Source of the DNA: Streptomyces zaomyceticus
GTDB taxonomy: Bacteria; Actinomycetota; Actinomycetes; Streptomycetales; Streptomycetaceae
DNA: 64,000 nucleotides
Reading direction: 5' to 3'
Assembly (NCBI RefSeq): GCF_014656215.1
Contig: NZ_BNBZ01000003.1
Location: 186,001-250,000, forward strand
The position numbers were made by a program, and so were the translations under genes. Below, one piece after another: positions 25,739-33,541 of the stretch (position 1 is the first letter of the stretch; each line of letters starts with the position of its first letter). The notes below the pieces were generated by a model, which was given only the letters and a program-made list of their open reading frames with translations, was not told the DNA's origin and searched no databases.

Positions 25739-26686
25739 ATGCGCACCCGAACGCTGCTCCTCCCCCTGCTCCCCGCCCTCCTCGCCGTCCCCCTCGTCAC
25801 CACCCCCGCCTCGGCGGCGACCGTCGAGGTCTCGACCGCCGCCCAGCTGAAGACGGCGCTCACCAACGCCCGGCCCGGCGACACGATCCACCTCGCGGAC
25901 GGCACGTACACCGGGAACTTCAAGGCCACGACCCCGGGCACCTCCTCGGCCCGGATCACCCTGACCGGCTCCTCGCGCGCGGTGCTGACCGCCGGCGGCG
26001 GCTACGGGCTGCATCTCAACGGCGCCTCGTACTGGACGGTCAAGGGCATCACCCTCACCGGCGGCCAGAAGGGGATCATGGCCGACACCGCCGACGGCGT
26101 GGTCATCGACGGGGTGACCGTGCACGACCTGGACATGGAAGGCGTCCACTTCCGCAACTCCAGCAAGAACGGCGTCCTCAAGAACTCCCGGATCTACGAC
26201 ACGGGGAACGACGGCCGGGGCATGGGCGAGGGGGTGTACGTCGGGAGCGCCGGCAACCTCGCCGACCGCAGCGACAACGCGCAGATCCTGAACAACGTCA
26301 TCGGGCCGGACGTCGGCGGCGAGAGCGTCGACATCAAGGAGGGCACCACCGGGGCGCGGATCGTCGGCAACACCTTCGACGGGCGTGGTCTCACCGGCGC
26401 CAACTACGACGACTCCTGGGTCGACGTGAAGGGCAACGGCGTCCTCGTCGAGGGCAACACCGGGGTGAACACGACGAACAACGGCTTCGAGACCCACACC
26501 CAGCAGAGCGGCTGGGGCTGCGGGACCGTCTTCCGGGGCAATCGCTCGAACCTGACGGGCGCGACCGGCTCCCAGCGGCTCGCGATCAACGTCACCAACC
26601 GGAGCGGTTCCTGCCCGACCACGGTGTACGCCTCGAACACGGTGACCGGAGGCAACGGCCTGACGAACATCCCCGTCACCCCCTGA
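25739..26686 (+). CDS. Secreted right-handed parallel beta-helix protein
   Basis: This 315-residue exported protein has a signal peptide (about 1-27, ending TPASAA). A right-handed beta-helix follows with regular coils such as [46 protein letters not shown] and [10 protein letters not shown]. This is the fold of pectate lyases and of polysaccharide lyase/epimerase enzymes. Acidic residues and [11 protein letters not shown] suggest a carbohydrate substrate, but no lyase catalytic signature could be assigned. Four cysteines near the end may form disulfides. It has its own promoter and a strong shared terminator. Confidence 0.87.
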   Translation: MRTRTLLLPLLPALLAVPLVTTPASAATVEVSTAAQLKTALTNARPGDTIHLADGTYTGNFKATTPGTSSARITLTGSSRAVLTAGGGYGLHLNGASYWTVKGITLTGGQKGIMADTADGVVIDGVTVHDLDMEGVHFRNSSKNGVLKNSRIYDTGNDGRGMGEGVYVGSAGNLADRSDNAQILNNVIGPDVGGESVDIKEGTTGARIVGNTFDGRGLTGANYDDSWVDVKGNGVLVEGNTGVNTTNNGFETHTQQSGWGCGTVFRGNRSNLTGATGSQRLAINVTNRSGSCPTTVYASNTVTGGNGLTNIPVTP

Positions 26687-26770
26687 ACCACCGCTCGGGA
26701 GTGCCCCTGAACCACCCACCGGCTCGGCTCCCCGAGCCGGTCCGTACGCGAACGGGGCCGGAGAACGACC

Positions 26771-26802
26771 GAGGCCCGCTCCCCCGAAGGGGAGCGGGCC
26801 TC
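26771..26802. terminator. Bidirectional intrinsic terminator (14-bp stem)
   Basis: GAGGCCCGCTCCCC and GGGGAGCGGGCCTC pair perfectly around CGAA and are followed by TCG TTT. The element lies between the converging beta-helix gene and rpsA and can serve both. A small GCTAGCGGCTAGC repeat follows. Confidence 0.85.
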
Positions 26803-26838
26803 GTTTCGCTAGCGGCTAGCGCTCAGCGGAGAGCCTGT

Positions 26839-28350
26839 TCAGCTCTGGCCGCCGGCCAGCTTCTCGCGCAGGGCGGCAAGCGCCTCGTCCGACGCCAGGG
26901 CGCCGGAGTTGTCGTCCGACTCCGAGGAGTACGAACCACCCGAGATGCCCGCACCGGCGTTGCCGGCGGCCGGGGCGGCAGCACCCTCGGCAGCGGCGGC
27001 CTCGTCGGCCTCGCGGGACTTGATGACCTGAGCCTGGTGCTGCTCGAAACGAGCCTGCGCCTCGGCGTACTGGGTCTCCCAGGCCTCGCGCTGGGTCTCG
27101 AAGCCCTCGAGCCAGTCGTTGGTCTCGGGGTCGAAGCCCTCGGGGTAGATGTAGTTGCCCTGGTCGTCGTAGGACGCGGCCATGCCGTACAGGGTCGGGT
27201 CGAACTCGACCGAGGCCGGGTCGGCACCGAAGGACTCGTTGGCCTGCTTCAGCGAGAGGCTGATGCGACGACGCTCGAGGTCGATGTCGATGACCTTGAC
27301 GAAGATCTCGTCGTTGACCTGGACGACCTGCTCCGGGATCTCCACGTGGCGCTCGGCCAGCTCGGAGATGTGGACCAGACCCTCGATGCCCTCGTCCACG
27401 CGGACGAACGCACCGAACGGAACCAGCTTGGTGACCTTACCCGGGACGACCTGACCGATCTGGTGCGTACGGGCGAACTGCTGCCACGGGTCCTCCTGCG
27501 TCGCCTTCAGCGACAGGGAGACACGCTCGCGGTCCATGTCCACGTCGAGAACCTCGACGGTGACCTCCTGGCCGACCTCGACAACCTCGGACGGGTGGTC
27601 GATGTGCTTCCAGGACAGCTCGGAGACGTGCACGAGACCGTCGACGCCACCCAGGTCCACGAAGGCACCGAAGTTGACGATCGAGGAAACGACGCCGGAG
27701 CGGACCTGACCCTTCTGCAGGGTGGTGAGGAACGTCTGGCGAACCTCGGACTGGGTCTGCTCGAGCCAGGCGCGGCGGGACAGGACCACGTTGTTGCGGT
27801 TCTTGTCCAGCTCGATGATCTTCGCCTCGAGCTCCTTGCCCACGTAGGGCTGGAGGTCGCGGACGCGACGCATCTCGACGAGGGAGGCCGGCAGGAAGCC
27901 ACGGAGGCCGATGTCGAGGATGAGACCACCCTTGACGACCTCGATGACGGTACCGGTGACGATGCCGTCTTCTTCCTTGATCTTCTCGATCGTGCCCCAG
28001 GCACGCTCGTACTGAGCGCGCTTCTTGGACAGGATCAGGCGGCCTTCCTTGTCCTCCTTCTGGAGAACCAGGGCCTCGATCTCGTCGCCGACCTTGACGA
28101 CCTCGTTCGGGTCGACGTCGTGCTTGATCGAGAGCTCACGGCTCGGGATCACGCCTTCGGTCTTGTAACCGATGTCGAGCAGGACCTCGTCCCGGTCGAC
28201 CTTCACGATGACGCCGTCGACGATGTCGCCGTCGTTGAAGTACTTGATCGTCTCGTCGATCGCGGCGAGGAAGGCTTCCTCGTTACCGATGTCGTTGACC
28301 GCAACCTGCGGGGTGGTGCTGGTGGCGGTGGTCTCGGTGCTGCTCGTCAT
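26839..28350 (-). CDS. rpsA: 30S ribosomal protein S1
   Basis: S1 binds mRNA and helps the 30S subunit start translation. The 503 residues contain four S1 OB-fold domains: about 38-108 (GDIVDGVIVKVDRDEVLLD), 124-188 (DGIVTGTVIEVVKGGLILD), 208-278 (GQVRSGVVSSIVNFGAFVD) and 293-363 (GQVVPGKVTKLVPFGAFVR). An acidic, low-complexity tail ends LAALREKLAGGQS. Four domains instead of the six of E. coli is normal for actinobacteria. ATG 28350 begins MTSSTETTATS. A strong promoter lies about 200 bp upstream, leaving a structured leader that may bind S1 itself. Confidence 0.98.
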   Translation of the reverse strand: MTSSTETTATSTTPQVAVNDIGNEEAFLAAIDETIKYFNDGDIVDGVIVKVDRDEVLLDIGYKTEGVIPSRELSIKHDVDPNEVVKVGDEIEALVLQKEDKEGRLILSKKRAQYERAWGTIEKIKEEDGIVTGTVIEVVKGGLILDIGLRGFLPASLVEMRRVRDLQPYVGKELEAKIIELDKNRNNVVLSRRAWLEQTQSEVRQTFLTTLQKGQVRSGVVSSIVNFGAFVDLGGVDGLVHVSELSWKHIDHPSEVVEVGQEVTVEVLDVDMDRERVSLSLKATQEDPWQQFARTHQIGQVVPGKVTKLVPFGAFVRVDEGIEGLVHISELAERHVEIPEQVVQVNDEIFVKVIDIDLERRRISLSLKQANESFGADPASVEFDPTLYGMAASYDDQGNYIYPEGFDPETNDWLEGFETQREAWETQYAEAQARFEQHQAQVIKSREADEAAAAEGAAAPAAGNAGAGISGGSYSSESDDNSGALASDEALAALREKLAGGQS

Positions 28351-28450
28351 GTGGGAAAGGGCTCCGGTTACGGACAGAAAGTCGTAGGTACTGCTACGCC
28401 GAGAGCCCGTATCGCACCAAGAGAAGCCGGACAGCCAATGAGGCGGCCTT

Positions 28451-28482
28451 CCCGCGAACGGGAGGAGCCTCGAAAACCGAGG
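28451..28482 (-). other. Hairpins in the rpsA leader
   Basis: CCCG-CGAA-CGGG (28451-28462) and CCTCG-AAAAC-CGAGG (28468-28482) lie within the transcribed leader of rpsA. E. coli S1 represses its own synthesis at its leader; such control is possible here but not shown. The remaining bases of 28351-28697 hold the promoter and the upstream part of the methyltransferase gene. Confidence 0.4.
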
Positions 28483-28548
28483 GGACATACAACAGGTACG
28501 AGCGCGGCCTGCTCCGTCTGAGGCGCGCAGGCCCGCAGCGCAACCTTT

Positions 28549-28577
28549 AGCATACGGGGGCGGCCGGACAGGGTCAA
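28549..28577 (-). promoter_or_regulatory. rpsA promoter TTGACC-N17-TATGCT
   Basis: Read on the minus strand, TTGACC (28577-28572), a 17-bp spacer and TATGCT (28554-28549) give a good sigma-70-like promoter. It predicts a leader of about 190 bases before the rpsA ATG at 28350. Confidence 0.75.
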
Positions 28578-28697
28578 TGCGCGAAGCGCGCACCCGGGGC
28601 AGATCTACTCAACTCCGGCACCACTCGTGTCTTTCCACGCCGCGACGGCGGGTGCTCCGCACGGCGGCACTGAGCGCAAACTACATCGGCGGGCGAG

Positions 28698-29537
28698 ATG
28701 AACCAAGAGTACGAACACGAAGTCCCCCCCTACTCGGCAGAGGACGAGGCGGAGGCCACCCGGCGTGACGCGGGGGACGCGGAGAGCAGCCGTGCCAGCC
28801 GTGGCTGGTGGGACAGGAACGCCGACGAGTACCAGAGCGATCACGGCTCCTTCCTCGGGGACGACCGGTTCGTCTGGGGGCCGGAGGGACTCGACGAGGC
28901 CGAGGCCGGGCTCCTCGGACCGGCCTCCTCGCTGAAGGGCCTCGACGTCCTGGAGATCGGCGCGGGCGCGGCGCAGTGCTCGCGGTGGCTGGCGGCGCAG
29001 GGCGCGCGGCCGGTGGCCCTCGACCTCTCGCACCGGCAGCTCCAGCACGCGCTGCGGATCGGCGGGGACGTCCCGCTGGTGGAGGCCGACGCCGGCGCAC
29101 TGCCGTTCCGGGACGGCTCCTTCGACCTGGCGTGCTCCGCGTACGGCGCGGTGCCGTTCGTGGCGGACCCGGTGAAGGTGTTCCGGGAGGTGCGGCGGGT
29201 GCTGCGGCCCGGCGGCCGGTGGGTCTTCTCGGTGACGCATCCGATCCGCTGGGCGTTCCCCGACGAGCCCGGCCCCGAGGGCCTGTCGATCGCGGCCTCC
29301 TATTTCGACCGCACCCCTTATGTGGAGCAGGACGAGCAGGGCAGGGCCGTGTACGTGGAGCACCACCGGACGATCGGCGACCGGGTGCGGGACGTGGTGG
29401 CCGGCGGGTTCCGTCTGCTGGACCTGGTCGAGCCGGAGTGGCCGGCGTGGAACAACCAGGAGTGGGGCGGCTGGTCTCCGCTGCGGGGGAATCTGATCCC
29501 GGGGACGGCGATCTTCGTCTGCGAGCGCGCGGAGTAG
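28698..29537 (+). CDS. Class I SAM-dependent methyltransferase
   Basis: This 279-residue soluble enzyme has the SAM-binding motif I LDVLEIGAGAAQCSRWL (about 82-98), the acidic end of strand 2 in VALDLSHRQL, FDLACSAYGAVPFV (motif II) and RVLRPGGRWVFSVTHP (motif III), typical of the Methyltransf_11 group. The N-terminal WWDRNADEYQSDHGSFLGDDRFVWGPEG is characteristic of a conserved actinomycete family. The substrate is unknown. It has its own terminator, so it is not in an operon with hrpB. The ATG 28698 lies near a weak GGGCGAG site. Confidence 0.87.
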   Translation: MNQEYEHEVPPYSAEDEAEATRRDAGDAESSRASRGWWDRNADEYQSDHGSFLGDDRFVWGPEGLDEAEAGLLGPASSLKGLDVLEIGAGAAQCSRWLAAQGARPVALDLSHRQLQHALRIGGDVPLVEADAGALPFRDGSFDLACSAYGAVPFVADPVKVFREVRRVLRPGGRWVFSVTHPIRWAFPDEPGPEGLSIAASYFDRTPYVEQDEQGRAVYVEHHRTIGDRVRDVVAGGFRLLDLVEPEWPAWNNQEWGGWSPLRGNLIPGTAIFVCERAE

Positions 29538-29572
29538 CGGCCGACCGACGCCTCATATCTGTCGTACTTATA

Positions 29573-29605
29573 GGTGGGCCCTGTGGACAACGGGGCCCGC
29601 CTTTT
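29573..29605 (+). terminator. Intrinsic terminator after the methyltransferase gene
   Basis: GGTGGGCCC (29573-29581) pairs with GGGCCCGCC (29593-29601), including one G-T pair, around an 11-base loop. Four T residues follow (29602-29605). Confidence 0.75.
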
Positions 29606-29629
29606 CGCGTCGCGTACGAGACTGAGTGC

Positions 29630-32239
29630 GTGATCCGACATGACGCTCTCGACCGTCTTCCCGTCCGCCATGCCGTCCCCGAGCTGCTGGCAGCGCTCGA
29701 CCGGCGCGGTACGGCCGTGCTGTCCGCGCCGCCGGGCACGGGCAAGACGACGCTGGTGCCGCTCGCGCTCGCGGGACTCGTGGGGGACGGCCGGCGGCGG
29801 CGGGTCCTGGTGGCCGAGCCCCGCCGCATGGCGGTGCGGGCGGCGGCCCGGCGGATGGCGTGGCTGCTCGGCGAGGAGGTCGGCGGCACGGTCGGCTTCT
29901 CGGTGCGCGGCGAGCGGCGGACCGGACCCTCGACGCGGGTCGAGGTGGTGACCACGGGCATCCTGCTCCAGCGGCTCCAGCGCGACCCCGAGCTGGCGGG
30001 CGTGGACGTGGTCCTGCTCGACGAGTGCCATGAGCGGCACCTGGACGCCGACACGGCGATGGCGTTCCTGGTGGACGTACGGGCCACCCTGCGGCCGGAG
30101 CTGGAGCTGATCGCCGCGTCGGCGACGAGCGACGCGGCGGCCTGGGCGGATCTCCTCACCGCCCTGGACGATGACGGGCCCGCGCCGGTGGTGCGCAGCG
30201 AGGGCGAGGGGCACGGCTGCCGGGTCTTCTTCGCGGCGCCGCCCCCGGGCGTCCGGCCCGCGCACGGCACCTGGGTGGACCCCGCGCTGCTCCGGCACGT
30301 CGCCGCGACGGTCCGGCTCGCGATGGAGCGCCACGACGGGGACGTCCTCTGCTTCCTTCCGGGCACGGGGGAGATCGCGCGGACCGCCGGGATGCTGGGC
30401 GACGTCGACGCCGAGGTGCTCCAGCTGCACGGGCGGGCGCCCGCGGCGGTACAGGACGCGGTGCTGCGCGGTACCCAGCCCGGTGGGCGGCGCAGGGTGG
30501 TGCTCGCGACCTCGGTGGCGGAGTCCAGCCTGACGGTGCCGGGGGTGCGGATCGTCGTGGACTCGGGTCTCGCCCGTGAGCCGCGCACCGACCACGCCCG
30601 CGGCCTCGGCTCGCTGGCGACGGTGACGGTCTCCGAGGCCACGGCGACCCAGCGCCTCGGCCGCGCCGGCCGTGAGGCCCCGGGAACCGTCTACCGCTGC
30701 TGGGCGGAGGCGAACGACGGGGGCAGGCCCCGCTTCCCGTCCCCGGAGATCAAGGTCGCCGATCTGGCGGACTTCGCTCTGCGGGCCGCCTGCTGGGGCG
30801 ACCCGACGGCGGAGGGGCTCGCGCTGCTCGACGCGCCGCCCGCCGGGGCGATGACGGCGGCCCGCTCGGTCCTCGGGTCGATCGGAGCGGTGGACGCGGC
30901 CGGCCGGGCCACCGAACGCGGGGTGCGGATGTCCCGGCTCGGGCTCCATCCCCGGCTCGGTCGCGCCCTCCTGGACGGTGCGGTGGAGGTGGGGGCGCGG
31001 CGGGCCGCGGAGGTGGTGGCGCTGCTCAGCGAGGAGCCGCCGCGCGACTACGGGGACGATCTGGCGGCGGCCTGGCGCGCCGCCAGGCGGGGGTCCGACG
31101 GGTACGGGGCCCGCTGGAAGGCGGAGGCACGGCGCCTGGAGCGGTCGGCTGCCGAGGCGGGGAGCGGGGGCGCGCCGGAAGCGGGGGGCGCCCCCGGAGA
31201 CGCCGGCACCCCCGCCGTCCGAGGAACCGCCGCGACCCCCGCGACCCCTGTGACCGGTGAGGACGCGGTGGCCGGTCTCGTGACGGCGCTGGCCTTCCCC
31301 GAGCGGGTGGCGAGGGCCCGGGAGCAGGGGGGCTATCTGATGGTGTCGGGGAGCGGGGCCCGGCTCGCCGAGGGTTCCGGGCTGCGTGCCGCCCCGTGGC
31401 TGGCCGTCGCGGTGGCGGACCGTACGGCGCGGGACGCCACGGCTCGGGTGCGGCTGGCCGCGGTGGTGGACGAGGAGATGGCGCGGCGGGCGGCCGGGCA
31501 TCTGCGGTCCACCGGCGAGGAGGTCCGGTGGGAGGACGGGGACGTGGTCGCGCGCTCGGTGGACCGGCTCGGCGCGGTCGAGCTGACGGTCCGGCCGCTC
31601 GGGGCGAAGGCGGAGCCCGCACTGGTACGGGAGGCGCTGCTCGACGGTCTGCGGCGCGAGGGGCCGGGGCTGCTGCGGTGGAGCCGGGAGGCCGGGGAGC
31701 TGCGCGAGCGGCTGGCGTTCCTGCACCGGGAGGTGGGGGACCCGTGGCCGGACGTGGCGGACGGGGCGCTGGTCGACCGGGCCGGGGAGTGGCTGGAGCC
31801 GGAGCTGTCCCGGGCGGCGCGCCGGGCCGACCTGGGGCGGATCTCCGCCGGTGAGGCGCTGCGGCGGCTGTTGCCCTGGGCCTCGGGCGAGGCGGGGCGG
31901 CTGGGGGAGCTGGCTCCCGAGCGGATCGAGGTGCCGAGCGGGTCACGGATCCGGGTCGAGTACGGGGGTGGGCGGCCGGTGCTCTCGGTGAAGCTCCAGG
32001 AGATGTTCGGTCTGGCCGAGACGCCGCGGGTGGCGGGTGTCCCGGTGCTCGTCCATCTCCTCTCCCCCGCCGGGCGGCCGGCGGCGGTGACCGCCGACCT
32101 GGCGTCGTTCTGGCGGGACGGCTACCGGTCGGTGCGGGCGGAGCTGCGGGGCCGCTATCCGAAGCACCCGTGGCCGGAGGACCCGTCGGCGGCGGAGCCG
32201 ACCCGGTTCACGAGTGCGCGGCTCAGACGGGAGGGGTGA
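29630..32239 (+). CDS. hrpB: ATP-dependent helicase HrpB
   Basis: HrpB is a DEAH/RHA-type helicase whose cell role remains poorly defined. The 869 residues have Walker A PGTGKT (35-40), DECH (131-134) in place of DEAH, the SATSD motif, QRLGRAGREAPG (motif VI), the HA2 region and the C-terminal HrpB domain with a SGEALRRLLPW pattern, PEDPSAAEPT and the KHPWPEDP ending typical of the family. A low-complexity Gly/Ala/Thr/Pro insertion at about 505-545 is unusual. GTG 29630 is the probable start. The last 17 bp overlap the end of the convergent DUF3068 gene. Confidence 0.94.
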   Translation: MIRHDALDRLPVRHAVPELLAALDRRGTAVLSAPPGTGKTTLVPLALAGLVGDGRRRRVLVAEPRRMAVRAAARRMAWLLGEEVGGTVGFSVRGERRTGPSTRVEVVTTGILLQRLQRDPELAGVDVVLLDECHERHLDADTAMAFLVDVRATLRPELELIAASATSDAAAWADLLTALDDDGPAPVVRSEGEGHGCRVFFAAPPPGVRPAHGTWVDPALLRHVAATVRLAMERHDGDVLCFLPGTGEIARTAGMLGDVDAEVLQLHGRAPAAVQDAVLRGTQPGGRRRVVLATSVAESSLTVPGVRIVVDSGLAREPRTDHARGLGSLATVTVSEATATQRLGRAGREAPGTVYRCWAEANDGGRPRFPSPEIKVADLADFALRAACWGDPTAEGLALLDAPPAGAMTAARSVLGSIGAVDAAGRATERGVRMSRLGLHPRLGRALLDGAVEVGARRAAEVVALLSEEPPRDYGDDLAAAWRAARRGSDGYGARWKAEARRLERSAAEAGSGGAPEAGGAPGDAGTPAVRGTAATPATPVTGEDAVAGLVTALAFPERVARAREQGGYLMVSGSGARLAEGSGLRAAPWLAVAVADRTARDATARVRLAAVVDEEMARRAAGHLRSTGEEVRWEDGDVVARSVDRLGAVELTVRPLGAKAEPALVREALLDGLRREGPGLLRWSREAGELRERLAFLHREVGDPWPDVADGALVDRAGEWLEPELSRAARRADLGRISAGEALRRLLPWASGEAGRLGELAPERIEVPSGSRIRVEYGGGRPVLSVKLQEMFGLAETPRVAGVPVLVHLLSPAGRPAAVTADLASFWRDGYRSVRAELRGRYPKHPWPEDPSAAEPTRFTSARLRREG

Positions 32240-33206
32240 CCGGGGTGACGGCCGGTCGCGGCCCGGGACGGCGGGAGCGGGCCTCCAGCCAGAGCGCGAG
32301 GGCCAGGAGGAGGAGCGCCGCGAAGGTGAGGCTCCACGGGAGGTAGGAGACGAGGAGGAGGACCGTCAGACGGTTGGCGGCGACCATCTCGCCGACGCTC
32401 TCGATGTAGTCCTCGCGCATCTTCACGTGTCCTTCGAAGACGGTGAGGGTGTCCCGGCCCATCAGCGCCTTGGCGTTGCGGAGCTCCTCCTTGTGGATCT
32501 CCTCGCCGTTGACGGGGGCGCCGGTGACCGGCTCGATCCAGAACATCCGCTTGGTCGTGTACCAGCGGGTGAGGCCGGAGTCGGCGAGGAGCTTCGGGGT
32601 GATGCCCTTGACCGGCATGGTCTTCGGCATGGGGACCTTGGTCCAGGGGACGGTCTGCTCGAAGTAGTAGACCTCCATGCCGCGGAAGGTGCGGGTGCCC
32701 TTGTAGTGGATGGGGGCCGAGGTGCGGGTCTGGGCGTCGAAGTACCGGTAGTCGCGCTTCTCGGTGAGGAAGGGCCACTTGAACTCGATGCCCTCGCGCC
32801 GGACCGGGTCGCCGTCGACGGACTCACCGGTGGCGTGCACGGGGTCCTGGGTGTGGGCGTCGAAGATGTACCGCTCGGGGATCTGGGAGACCATCTTGCC
32901 GTCGGGGCCCGTGACGTGGGCGAGGGCGTCCCAGACGACGACATCGCGTCCGGCGTCGCGTTCGATGCGACGCGACTCCTCGACGTTGCCCTTGAGGGTC
33001 TGGATGATCGTGATCTTCTCGACCTTCTCCGCCTTGAGCGTGGAGTAGTTGAGGAGGGTGGCGGGCTTCGCCTCCAGGACGGTCTCCTGGTACTGGTTCG
33101 GCGGGATCTTCGCCAGGCGGGGGAAGGCGTACCAGCGCAGGGTCGGGGCCATCGCGGCGCAGAAGACGGCGAGGGCGAGCAGGACGAGGCTGGCTCGGCG
33201 GCGCAC
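32223..33206 (-). CDS. DUF3068 (PorA-like) membrane protein
   Basis: The 327-residue protein has an N-terminal membrane helix (about 5-22), a large extracytoplasmic domain (VLEAKPATLLNYST, HYKGTRTFRGMEVYYFEQTV) and a C-terminal helix (about 286-308) with a basic tail. This is the DUF3068 family, also labelled porin PorA-like in Pfam. Function is unproven in Streptomyces; a wall or membrane role fits. GTG 33206 is 9 bp after the stop of a 46-residue membrane protein, with GGGGG in between, so they form an operon. The stop is inside the end of hrpB. Confidence 0.88.
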   Translation of the reverse strand: MRRRASLVLLALAVFCAAMAPTLRWYAFPRLAKIPPNQYQETVLEAKPATLLNYSTLKAEKVEKITIIQTLKGNVEESRRIERDAGRDVVVWDALAHVTGPDGKMVSQIPERYIFDAHTQDPVHATGESVDGDPVRREGIEFKWPFLTEKRDYRYFDAQTRTSAPIHYKGTRTFRGMEVYYFEQTVPWTKVPMPKTMPVKGITPKLLADSGLTRWYTTKRMFWIEPVTGAPVNGEEIHKEELRNAKALMGRDTLTVFEGHVKMREDYIESVGEMVAANRLTVLLLVSYLPWSLTFAALLLLALALWLEARSRRPGPRPAVTPVTPPV

Positions 33207-33215
33207 GGTCGCCCC

Positions 33216-33356
33216 CTACTTCTTGGGGCCGGGATCGGCGGTCAGGAGCGGCTTGGGCGAGGTGGGTCCGTCGGGCGGCAGATCGACCACGGAGACGAGG
33301 AGGACGAAGAGGAGGACTGGGGCGAGTCCGATGGCGGCGGCGACGAGGGCGCGCAT
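33216..33356 (-). CDS. 46-residue single-pass membrane protein
   Basis: This tiny gene reads MRALVAAAIGLAPVLLF, then LLVSVVDLPPDGPTSP and KPLLTADPGPKK. It has one membrane helix (about 5-24) and a short Pro-rich tail carrying GPTSPKPLL. I recall a streptomycete family of this shape (SPW_0924-like) next to DUF3068 genes; this is from memory. The ATG at 33356 has GGGAGG upstream. It sits 9 bp before the DUF3068 gene, suggesting a joint membrane complex. Codon use is normal for a coding sequence. Confidence 0.78.
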   Translation of the reverse strand: MRALVAAAIGLAPVLLFVLLVSVVDLPPDGPTSPKPLLTADPGPKK

Positions 33357-33472
33357 GGTCGGCCTCCCGGGATGCGATCTGATAGGTCGTCAGGGCGGGG
33401 GCACCGTAGCAACGCGACCGCGAGATGAGAACACGTTGCACCGTGGGCGTCCCCGCGTCCGGGAAACGCGGA

Positions 33473-33511
33473 GCGCCGCCCCGCCGCCCGGTGGGGGCGG
33501 AGGAGCGGCGC
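33473..33511. terminator. Probable terminator of the transglycosylase gene
   Basis: GCGCCGC (33473-33479) and GCGGCGC (33505-33511) enclose a further CCGCC/GGCGG pairing, giving an extended GC-rich stem. It is downstream of the transglycosylase stop on the minus strand. The gap 33357-33541 contains no gene. Confidence 0.5.
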
Positions 33512-33541
33512 GGAGGGACGCGGCGCGAGGGCGCGGGCGGG

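Noticed and set aside
25492-28521. A 1009-codon plus-strand open frame
   Set aside because: It re-reads the beta-helix gene in another frame and then goes antisense through rpsA. It has no recognisable protein features.
28351-28697. A riboswitch in the rpsA leader
   Set aside because: Only two small hairpins are visible and no known riboswitch core was recognised. It is described as leader structure instead.
29630-32239. hrpB starting far upstream at 28808
   Set aside because: The upstream part is the methyltransferase gene in another frame, followed by its terminator. GTG 29630 gives the normal HrpB N-terminus.
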